DNA from: Methanosarcina sp.
Lineage (GTDB): Archaea; Halobacteriota; Methanosarcinia; Methanosarcinales; Methanosarcinaceae
Assembly: GCA_013330315.1 (NCBI GenBank)
Contig: DUIO01000201.1
Span: forward strand, 1-8,999
Direction of reading: 5' to 3'
Length of the DNA: 8,999 nt
Shown here: positions 1 through 5,262 of the stretch, one piece after another
Numbering within the stretch: the stretch's first letter is position 1
How the letters are laid out: every line of letters starts with the position of its first letter
Notes under the pieces: model-generated
The model's input: the letters and a program-made list of their open reading frames with translations, nothing else
Database searches by the model: none
What the model was told of the DNA's origin: nothing
Made by a program: the position numbers and the translations under genes

Positions 1-29
1 GGAACTGGCATGAACGGTTAGCCTAGCCC

Positions 30-79
30 TTTTTGGCATCACTGGTTTTTCCGAATGTTTTTTGATCACCGGCTTTTTT
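30..79 (+). terminator. Ladder of T-tracts, likely end of an upstream gene
   Basis: Four runs of T on the + strand lie at 30-34, 46-50, 58-63 and 74-79, about 12-16 bases apart. Archaeal RNA polymerase terminates at U-rich tracts, and the aCPSF1/FttA factor uses them too. All three + frames close between bases 11 and 26, just before the ladder, so a + strand gene left of the window could end here. The same runs read as lysine codons on the - strand, but no start codon supports a gene there. Confidence 0.4.
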
Positions 80-161
80 CTTTCCTTGCTTTAGATAGCC
101 ATTTTACTCCGAAAAACAAAGTTAAATTCCACTTCAACGAAAAATGTTTGCGTGAGGTAAT

Positions 162-186
162 ACTTATTTCTTTCGAAATAAGTTTT
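162..186 (+). terminator. Perfect 9-bp stem-loop followed by TTT
   Basis: ACTTATTTC at 162-170 pairs with GAAATAAGT at 175-183 around the loop TTTC, and a run of T follows (183-186). It could be a terminator or an mRNA 3'-end hairpin of a + strand transcript entering from the left. Hairpins are not required for archaeal termination, so the role is inferred. Confidence 0.35.
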
Positions 187-279
187 AGGGAATTGAATAG
201 ATTTTTATAATGTCATTAAAATATATACCTTATATATAGTACATGGCGTATATTTATCAAATATATAAAATATTTGAGA

Positions 280-305
280 TATAAGTTAAAACTTATACTT
301 TTTTT
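280..305 (+). terminator. 7-bp stem-loop followed by seven T
   Basis: TATAAGT at 280-286 pairs with ACTTATA at 291-297 around TAAA, then C and seven T (299-305). The shape is that of an intrinsic terminator on the + strand, although the stem is almost entirely A/T and would be weak. The nearest + strand gene on the left is outside the window. Confidence 0.4.
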
Positions 306-810
306 ATATATATAGTTTTCCAAAGAAAATATACATGATTATACATTAAAATCACGTTGAGCATCTACACATAGGGCTTGAGGAAAAGGACTGTGACCGT
401 GTCTTTAACAGACAGGAAAAACCTGATTATATAAAATAACATAGAATTTATATAAAATTTGTTAAATTATTAGTAATCAATAAATGATAGATCCTTAATC
501 ATTAATGATGAATTAACCAGGGAATCAGGAAGAGCAAATATAGAAAGTTTTGTATATTAAATAAAGAAGTATAACAGAAAAAATAGGCAGCAGAAGAACG
601 TAATTAAGACATCGCTGAGAAAAATAAGCCTTAAGGGAAAGATTTAAAAAAATAGATATGAAGGAGAAATTCGAAAGTAAAGAAAGACAGCATAAATAAA
701 AAAAGAACCAAAAGAGGATAAAATAAAGTTTTCATTTCAATTTAATTTTTGTGCTGAAAAAGAGGAAAAGTGGTTTAAAAAGACACCTGAACTGAGGAAG
801 AATAACCCAA

Positions 811-820
811 AATTATAAAA
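811..820 (+). promoter_or_regulatory. Candidate TATA box of apbE
   Basis: The A/T motif TTATAAAA (813-820) is preceded by CCAAAA-like BRE bases. Its centre is about 28 bases before the apbE ATG, so transcription would start at or within a few bases of the start codon. That fits the poor match to a ribosome binding site in front of apbE and suggests a leaderless or nearly leaderless message. Confidence 0.4.
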
Positions 821-843
821 CAAGCAGGTAAAATTGATAGAGC

Positions 844-1878
844 ATGAATTCTAAATATAAAACATTATTTGCGCTTTTACTGGTTATATCGATTTTAGTA
901 TCAGGTTGTTTGCAGCCGGGCTCTGAAGAGAACGGAGGACTCCAGGAGTTCCAGCAAACAAAAAGCATTATGGATACCACAGTTACGGTAGCTGTATATA
1001 CTTCGAACGAAAGCGAAGCTTCAAGAGTGATAGATGACGCTTTTGATGAAATATATAGAGTTGATGACCTCATGAGCCCTTCAAAAGAAGAAAGTCAGCT
1101 CAATATCCTGAATACAAGAGGGGAAGTAGGAAACGCTGACCCTGCTTTCATTTACGTGCTGGACCAGTCAAAATACTATTCAGAGAAAAGCGGTGGGGAT
1201 TTTGATATCACCATCCAGCCTGTGCTTGACCTATGGAGAAGTAAGTTTCTTCCGGGGGGGCCTCAGGAACCTCCAACTGGAGAGGAACTGAACGAAACCC
1301 TTAAACTTGTGAACTATTCTGAAATAAATACTGAAGATGGAAACGTAAGCCTCAAGCCCGGAATGAAAGTAGCTCTCGGAGGAATCGCAAAAGGATATTC
1401 GGTAGACAGAGCAATTGAGTCTCTAAAGGAAAATGGGATTGAAAACGCTTTTGTAAATGCAGGTGGAGACGGAAGGTATATAGGTCAGAAGCCTGACGGG
1501 ACTCCCTGGATGGTAGGCCTTCAGAACCCTGATAGAACAGGACAATATGTTACTGCAGTTGAGGCTCGTGATACTGCCGTAGCTACAAGCGGAAACTATG
1601 AGCGCTACTTTAACGAGTCAGCGAGAGTATCCCATATTTCGGACCCGAGAACAGGTTATCCTTCGGAAGGCATAATTAGCAGCACCGTGATTGCCAGAAC
1701 GGCTATTGATGCCGATGCTTTTGCGACTGCAGTTTTCGTGATGGGAGAAGAAGAGGGGCTTGAAATGATAGAGGGACTCGAAGGCATAGAATGCCTTATA
1801 ATAACAGAAGACCGCAGGCTTGTATATTCAAGTGGCTTCAAAGAATATGAGTTAAACGAGTCAGAAATTTCTGGCTAA
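844..1878 (+). CDS. apbE: FAD:protein FMN transferase, ApbE family lipoprotein
   Basis: Transfers FMN from FAD to a threonine of target flavoproteins, using Mg2+, on the outer face of the membrane. Seen: a lipoprotein signal peptide with lipobox LVSGC (Cys22 the likely lipidated residue); the early MDT motif (43-45); the SQLNILN segment near 84-90; GGIAKGYSVD (179-188); the VNAGGD nucleotide-site motif (204-209); TSGNYER (248-254); HISDPRTGYP (264-273); and AIDADAFATA (287-296), whose Asp289/Asp291 and Thr295 match the family's metal-binding region. The 344 residues are normal for the family. The ATG at 844 fits the signal peptide, but no strong ribosome binding site precedes it. No obvious flavinylated partner (Rnf/Nqr or FMN-binding domain) is encoded in this window, so the substrate is unknown. 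The gene converges on thpR 117 bases downstream. The family assignment is firm. Confidence 0.95.
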   Translation: MNSKYKTLFALLLVISILVSGCLQPGSEENGGLQEFQQTKSIMDTTVTVAVYTSNESEASRVIDDAFDEIYRVDDLMSPSKEESQLNILNTRGEVGNADPAFIYVLDQSKYYSEKSGGDFDITIQPVLDLWRSKFLPGGPQEPPTGEELNETLKLVNYSEINTEDGNVSLKPGMKVALGGIAKGYSVDRAIESLKENGIENAFVNAGGDGRYIGQKPDGTPWMVGLQNPDRTGQYVTAVEARDTAVATSGNYERYFNESARVSHISDPRTGYPSEGIISSTVIARTAIDADAFATAVFVMGEEEGLEMIEGLEGIECLIITEDRRLVYSSGFKEYELNESEISG

Positions 1879-1969
1879 TAATAAGCCCGTGTAAAAGTAT
1901 TAATTTGTAAAATACGCAGATTTATAAAATATGCAAGACAGAGAAAAAGAAATAGGTCAGGTAACTGAA

Positions 1970-2000
1970 ACTGACAGGCCGGATTAAAGAGACTGTCAGT
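1970..2000. terminator. 8-bp inverted repeat at the 3' end of thpR, between convergent genes
   Basis: ACTGACAG (1970-1977) pairs perfectly with CTGTCAGT (1993-2000) across a 15-base loop. The right arm overlaps the thpR stop codon (1996-1998). On the - strand the hairpin is followed by TTTC and then a T5 run (complement of 1944-1948). It may end thpR transcription or protect its 3' end, and could serve apbE from the other side. Confidence 0.4.
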
Positions 2001-2550
2001 CCAGGTATGTTTTATGGAGAGTCTCATAAATAGGACCCTCTGGAGTTAGAGTGCTTTTTTTCAGAAGCACTTTATCCACCCTCATACTGCCAAGCTCGAT
2101 ATCTTTTAACTCTTTCAGGATATCCTCAAGAGCATTTTTTTGATATTTCTTCAGGAATTTTACCCTGGCGAGGGTAGCATGGGCAGTAAAAGCCCTATCC
2201 TCCTCTTTAAACTTAAAAGGCTTCAGTACTGATTCTACTTCGGCATGCAGAGTTTCGAAATTTCCTGTTGCTCCCAGCCACAGGACTTTAGGGTTTGAAG
2301 GCTTCGGGAAAACACCAATACCCTTAATTTTTGCTTCAAAAGGTTCGCACATAATAGAATCAAGAGCGTCAGCAACTGGAGCAATCATCGACTCCTTAAT
2401 ATCTCCCAGAAATTTCAGAGTTATGTGAACGATTTCAGGGTTGACAAATTTCAGATCAAATTCTGAAAACCTTTCCTGAATCTGACGGATCTCCTCTCTG
2501 AAACTGGGGTCCAGTTCCACTGCTATGAATGTCCTGATCAAGGCTTTCAC
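1996..2550 (-). CDS. thpR: RNA 2',3'-cyclic phosphodiesterase / 2'-5' RNA ligase (LigT/ThpR, 2H family)
   Basis: A 2H phosphoesterase. Family members open 2',3'-cyclic phosphates on RNA and can join tRNA halves by a reversible 2'-5' bond; the natural archaeal substrate is not settled. Seen: the two catalytic HxTL motifs, HITL at residues 42-45 and HATL at 124-127, each in its usual context (HITLKFLG and HATLARV), and the family N-terminus RTFIAVEL. Length of about 184 residues is typical. The longest frame starts at GTG (2550). A TTG three codons in (2541-2539) is likelier: GGTGA lies five bases before it and the product would begin MIRTFIAVEL, as most relatives do, giving 181 residues. The gene stands alone on its strand, convergent with apbE. 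Confidence 0.92.
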   Translation of the reverse strand: MKALIRTFIAVELDPSFREEIRQIQERFSEFDLKFVNPEIVHITLKFLGDIKESMIAPVADALDSIMCEPFEAKIKGIGVFPKPSNPKVLWLGATGNFETLHAEVESVLKPFKFKEEDRAFTAHATLARVKFLKKYQKNALEDILKELKDIELGSMRVDKVLLKKSTLTPEGPIYETLHKTYLD

Positions 2551-2970
2551 CAGTATAAATTAGAGAGGAGAAACAGAAAAAGATTTCTATCGGCGTACAT
2601 TTTTGAAAAAACGGGCTCAATGTACATTTTATCTGGATAAATTGTAAACTAATTAGAAGAAAGAAACCTGGAATCAGAGGAAAAACAACCATTGGAAAAT
2701 TGAGGAAAAAAGTGAGGAAGAATAAGAGAAAGTAGGGCCAATTACAGAACAATTATAATATATCAGATATTACACTAGACAATAAACAGTCTTATTAAGT
2801 ATGTAATTATGGTTAATGTTAACTCTGAGAAATTACGTTAACCTATGGGAATAACATTAGTTCAAAGAAATAATAATTAGCTTAAAAATCAAAAAGTAGA
2901 TCATAAACTGATTGAGGGTAAAAAAGCAGGACTACAAACATAATTTCCTAAAAACAAAAGGGATGACGAC
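2551..2970. other. Spacer between divergent thpR and dacZ
   Basis: 420 bases, A/T-rich, separating two divergently transcribed genes, so it should hold both promoters. I see no TATA box for either gene that stands out from the A/T background. It holds a GTACATTTT direct repeat (2596-2604 and 2632-2640) and the imperfect palindrome at 2811-2843. The long open - strand frame across 2456-2752 is rich in Phe/Leu/Pro from A-rich DNA and overlaps thpR, so it is not a gene. Confidence 0.6.
2811..2843. promoter_or_regulatory. Imperfect palindrome upstream of dacZ
   Basis: GGTTAATGT (2811-2819) pairs with ACGTTAACC (2835-2843), nine pairs with one G-T, around a 15-base spacer. The arms also give GTTAAC as a direct repeat 19 bases apart (2818 and 2837). 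It lies about 130 bases before the dacZ ATG. It could be a regulator's operator or an RNA hairpin; the role is inferred. Confidence 0.3.
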
Positions 2971-3846
2971 ATGGATAGAACACGTATAATTGCAGAAGCG
3001 GCAGCCCATATTTCCCAGGAGCTGGGGGCTGCCGCGATTATGGTCTCCGGAGATCTTAGTTTTGAGGGGATCGAAACCGGGGGGATTCCGGTATATCATA
3101 TCTCCATGCGCCCGAAAAGTATAATAGATCACCTAGTAGCGACCAGTAAAGAGGGAAAAAGTCCTGCAAAAGAACTCAGCGACCAGCTCAACAGGGAAGC
3201 TTCGGGGAATGTTGATCACCTTCAGCATGCCACAGCAATAGAATATGTGCTTGAGGGGCCCAGAAGCGGAATTGTAGTCGGTGTTGTTGAAACGAGAGGA
3301 TCCAGTTCCATTATAGTCCACAGCCTTGATGAAAACCCCCTCATAAAAGCAATGAAAGAATGCGAAGAAAGGGTCAGACCGGAAGTTATGAGCGCAGTCC
3401 TGAAAATTGCTTTTGATATCGCTCTTACAGGCAGGGAAGGAAAAAAAATAGGGGCAGCTTTTATTATTGGCGATTCGGAAGAAGTCCTTAAACGCTCTCA
3501 TCAAATAATCCTTAACCCGTATGCAGGCCATGAAGAGGTCCACAGAACCATTCTTGACAAAAAAAACTGGGAATCAATAAAGGAATTTGCCCAGCTTGAC
3601 GGAGTTTTTGTGATAGATGAGGCAGGGTTGATACGTGCAGCAGGGCGGTACCTTGATGTGGACGGAAAAAATATTGATATTGAAAAAGGGCTGGGAGGAC
3701 GCCATGTATCGGCAGCTGCTATCAGCAGGGATACGGTAGCGATTTCAGTCACCGTATCAGAGTCAGGCGGAGTCCTCAGAGTATACAAAGATGCAAAAGA
3801 AACTATCTGTATGGAAGCTTTACAGCCTGCGTCCAAATACATTTGA
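2971..3846 (+). CDS. dacZ: Diadenylate cyclase, archaeal DacZ type
   Basis: Makes cyclic di-AMP from two ATP, the messenger linked in archaea and bacteria to osmotic and potassium balance. Seen: an N-terminal region (about 1-125) of the kind that in DacZ resembles the pyruvate-kinase C-terminal domain, then a DisA_N-type cyclase domain (about 155-285). In that domain the DGA motif is DGV (210-212, in LDGVFVID) and the RHR motif reads RHV (244-246, in GGRHVSAAAISRDT), followed by the conserved VSESGG (262-267). The 291 residues fit DacZ. The ATG at 2971 follows GGGATGA, a passable ribosome binding site. The gene may be co-transcribed with DUF1614, 193 bases downstream, but a stem-loop at its stop codon and a TATA-like box in the gap point to partly separate units. 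No c-di-AMP phosphodiesterase is in the window. Confidence 0.92.
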   Translation: MDRTRIIAEAAAHISQELGAAAIMVSGDLSFEGIETGGIPVYHISMRPKSIIDHLVATSKEGKSPAKELSDQLNREASGNVDHLQHATAIEYVLEGPRSGIVVGVVETRGSSSIIVHSLDENPLIKAMKECEERVRPEVMSAVLKIAFDIALTGREGKKIGAAFIIGDSEEVLKRSHQIILNPYAGHEEVHRTILDKKNWESIKEFAQLDGVFVIDEAGLIRAAGRYLDVDGKNIDIEKGLGGRHVSAAAISRDTVAISVTVSESGGVLRVYKDAKETICMEALQPASKYI

Positions 3847-3873
3847 ATCATTTGAATCTGAAATGATTTGAAT
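3841..3873 (+). terminator. Long stem-loop covering the dacZ stop codon
   Basis: The perfect core AATCATTT (3846-3853) and AAATGATT (3861-3868) encloses a 7-base loop. It extends outward with two G-T and three A-T pairs to 3841 and 3873, 13 pairs in all. The stop codon 3844-3846 is inside the stem. The sequence also contains three ATTTGAAT copies (3841, 3850, 3866). No T-tract follows directly, so 3'-end protection or attenuation is as likely as termination. Confidence 0.35.
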
Positions 3874-3976
3874 TCAAGGCAGGAAAAGGTGTTTTAAACC
3901 GCCGATTTGACCATCTGTTTTTAACTGCACATTCTGTATAGTTCTCCTCTCAGAATAGAAACCCATATACAAACGG

Positions 3977-3989
3977 ATATTAATAAAAG
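3977..3989 (+). promoter_or_regulatory. Candidate TATA box for the DUF1614 gene
   Basis: ATATTAATAAAAG is the best TATA-like element between dacZ and the DUF1614 gene. Transcription would start about 25 bases on, close to 4008, which is also the ATG of the 11-codon frame in front of DUF1614. Confidence 0.35.
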
Positions 3990-4007
3990 GAACGAACATT
4001 TCTTAAT

Positions 4008-4043
4008 ATGCAGAAAACCGAAGAACCGAGAGTGATTCCATGA
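4008..4043 (+). CDS. Possible 11-codon upstream ORF overlapping the DUF1614 start
   Basis: ATG at 4008 opens the peptide MQKTEEPRVIP, and its TGA (4041-4043) overlaps the ATG of the next gene as ATGA. There is no ribosome binding site in front, but the TATA-like box at 3977-3989 would start the RNA near this ATG, which suits leaderless translation. If real, it would couple translation of DUF1614 to the mini-ORF. The peptide resembles nothing I recognise. It may be chance. Confidence 0.25.
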   Translation: MQKTEEPRVIP

Positions 4044-4759
4044 GCAGACAGATTTTTTACATGCCTTTTAGCCTTAGGTTTCTTTTATTGTTAATTCTCA
4101 TAATGATCTTCGGGCTCGGGTCTCTATTTCTGGGAGTTATAGTTTCTGCTTTCATGAAAATAGGATTTTCCGCAGAAGATGCACTCTTAATCCTTCTCCT
4201 GTCTCTCCTTGGAAGCGGGATCAATATCCCACTGACAACTCTTAAATCTAATATTCCTGTTGTCAAAGATAATTATATAAAGGTCTTCGGGATTTCCTAC
4301 AGGATTCCTACCCGACAGATGCTCAGAAACGAAACCGTGCTTGCCATCAATGTTGGAGGGGCAGTGATTCCGGTCCTGATTTCCGCTTACCTCCTTACGC
4401 AATTCCCTTCTTCTCTTTATCTTGCAGGGCTCGGTGTGGCGATTGTTGCGATTATAACTTATTCAGTAGCAAGACCGATAAGAGGAGTAGGCATTGCAAC
4501 CCCTGCTCTGGTCCCTCCCCTTACAGCCGTCCTCGCTGCAGTCCTGCTCACTTCTGCCGTCCACATCCCGGGATGCCCTGCTGAACCGTGCCGTGTTATC
4601 ATTGCCTATACCGGAGGAGTACTTGGGACTCTTATAGGAGCCGACCTGCTCAACCTGGGAAAAATAAAGAATCTCGGAGCTCCGGTTGCGAGTATAGGAG
4701 GAGCAGGGACCTTTGATGGAATTTTTTTAAGTGGGTTTATCGCCCTTCTCCTTATCTGA
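4040..4759 (+). CDS. DUF1614 family integral membrane protein
   Basis: Function unknown; I place it in DUF1614 by its overall sequence. About seven hydrophobic segments can be seen: near residues 12-38, 46-65, 100-120, 126-144, 152-173, 186-206 and 216-238. Glycine/proline-rich motifs look conserved: GSGINIP (58-64), NVGGAVIP (104-111), TPALVPPL (154-161), TGGVLGTLIGADLL (191-204) and GGAGTFDG (220-227). Two acidic residues, Asp202 and Asp226, sit in the last two segments. A loop between segments 5 and 6 has His175, Cys179 and Cys184, which could form a disulfide or bind metal. The ATG at 4040 is the first possible start after an in-frame stop at 4004-4006, with only a weak GAGAGTGA as ribosome binding site. 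The gene follows dacZ on the same strand and ends before a tandem array of T-tracts. Confidence 0.8.
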   Translation: MSRQIFYMPFSLRFLLLLILIMIFGLGSLFLGVIVSAFMKIGFSAEDALLILLLSLLGSGINIPLTTLKSNIPVVKDNYIKVFGISYRIPTRQMLRNETVLAINVGGAVIPVLISAYLLTQFPSSLYLAGLGVAIVAIITYSVARPIRGVGIATPALVPPLTAVLAAVLLTSAVHIPGCPAEPCRVIIAYTGGVLGTLIGADLLNLGKIKNLGAPVASIGGAGTFDGIFLSGFIALLLI

Positions 4760-4819
4760 AAAGGCAACCTCAGTAATTACCTTGATTATTCCGGCACAGG
4801 GAGAAATATCTCATTATCC

Positions 4820-4848
4820 TCCTGCTGCACCTTACCGAGCCCGCAGGA
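4820..4848. repeat. GC-rich inverted repeat, possibly REP-like
   Basis: TCCTGC (4820-4825) pairs with GCAGGA (4843-4848) around 17 bases. It stands in a GC-rich patch (about 4790-4860) unlike the A/T-rich spacer around it. It could be a copy of a dispersed palindromic repeat or a stem-loop in the DUF1614 3' end. Whether other copies exist cannot be seen from this window. Confidence 0.3.
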
Positions 4849-4886
4849 TGGCGGCTAGACTAATAATTATCTTTTTCCCCCTGACC

Positions 4887-5010
4887 TTTTTAATATAACA
4901 ATTTATTTTTTAATATAACAATTTATTTTTTAATATAACAATTTAGTTTTTAATATAACAATTTAGTTTTCAATATAATAATTTATTTTTTAATATAATA
5001 ATTTATTAAT
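4887..5010 (+). repeat. Six-copy 20-bp tandem repeat carrying T-tracts
   Basis: Six units of exactly 20 bases run from 4891 to 5010, with consensus taatataacaatttattttt. Units 3 and 4 have g for t in the T-run and units 5 and 6 have taata for taaca. With the leading T5 at 4887-4891, each unit brings a run of four to six T on the + strand. It begins about 130 bases after the DUF1614 stop. The likely role, by inference, is a multi-step transcription terminator for the + strand. Confidence 0.9.
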
Positions 5011-5163
5011 ACTCCTGGCAGCCCGTTTGATGTTCTTGCTGAAATGCGTATTGCTGCAATTACATAACAACTACAGAAAAATCATAGATTATTCTCCCCC
5101 GGGGCGCGATTTGAATACCAACTCCAACTCTATTGCAAATATAAACAGGCAATAGACCGCTTG

Positions 5164-5187
5164 AAAAAAATAATAGAAGTAAAAAAA
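5164..5187 (-). terminator. Two T7 tracts downstream of the S-layer gene
   Basis: A7 runs at 5181-5187 and 5164-5170 read as T7 in the direction of the S-layer transcript, 76 and 93 bases after its stop codon. Tandem U-tracts of this kind are the usual archaeal terminator. No strong hairpin precedes them. Confidence 0.5.
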
Positions 5188-5262
5188 TGGATGAGAGGAA
5201 TTCTCTACAGAGGTAATGCTCCGGGAGGATGTTCTCAATTATGTTCTCACCGAGAAAGCAGG

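Larger units (their letters stand above)
26..843. other. AT-rich spacer with no convincing gene
   Basis: About 800 bases without a credible coding region. It holds the T-tract ladder, two AT-rich stem-loops (162-186 and 280-305), many TATA-like A/T runs around 200-350, a GC-richer patch at about 361-425, and a 12-bp palindrome at 498-509 (ATCATTAATGAT). From 580 to 780 the + strand is purine-rich and A-rich, with scattered stops. Short open stretches exist, for example 27 codons ending near 560, but none has a ribosome binding site or a start in a sensible place. Confidence 0.7.
4760..5262. other. Convergent spacer between the DUF1614 and S-layer genes
   Basis: 503 bases with no convincing gene. 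In order: a GC-rich stretch with a 6-bp inverted repeat (4820-4848), the 20-bp tandem array (4887-5010), a mixed-composition stretch (5011-5155) with two short open frames of unclear meaning, and two A7 runs (5164-5187) that are T-tracts for the S-layer transcript. ATGTTCTCA occurs twice at 5230 and 5241. Confidence 0.7.

Noticed and set aside
3..26. Possible C-terminal tail NWHERLA of a + strand gene entering from the left
   Set aside because: Only seven codons are visible, and the other two frames also close within 21 bases, so the frame cannot be chosen. Only the T-tract ladder after it hints at a gene end.
23..99. Lysine-rich open frame on the - strand ending QKTFGKTSDAKKG
   Set aside because: It is closed upstream by a stop with no start codon between, and its lysines come from the T-tracts of the + strand.
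476..560. 27-codon open stretch ending ESGRANIESFVY
   Set aside because: No start codon in a sensible place, no ribosome binding site, and no recognisable similarity.
2456..2752. 98-codon - strand frame rich in Phe, Leu and Pro
   Set aside because: It overlaps the start of thpR in another frame and its composition follows from purine-rich, A-rich spacer DNA. It resembles a membrane protein only by base composition.
3133..3851. Long antisense frames across dacZ
   Set aside because: They are shadows of a well-supported gene with clear cyclase motifs, with no family resemblance of their own.
4887..5010. CRISPR array or replication-origin iterons for the 20-bp repeats
   Set aside because: There are no unique spacers between units, no cas genes, and no Orc1/Cdc6 gene or origin-box motif nearby.
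5094..5103. CCCCGGGG palindrome in the convergent spacer
   Set aside because: Too short for a terminator or operator on its own, and no T-tract follows it.
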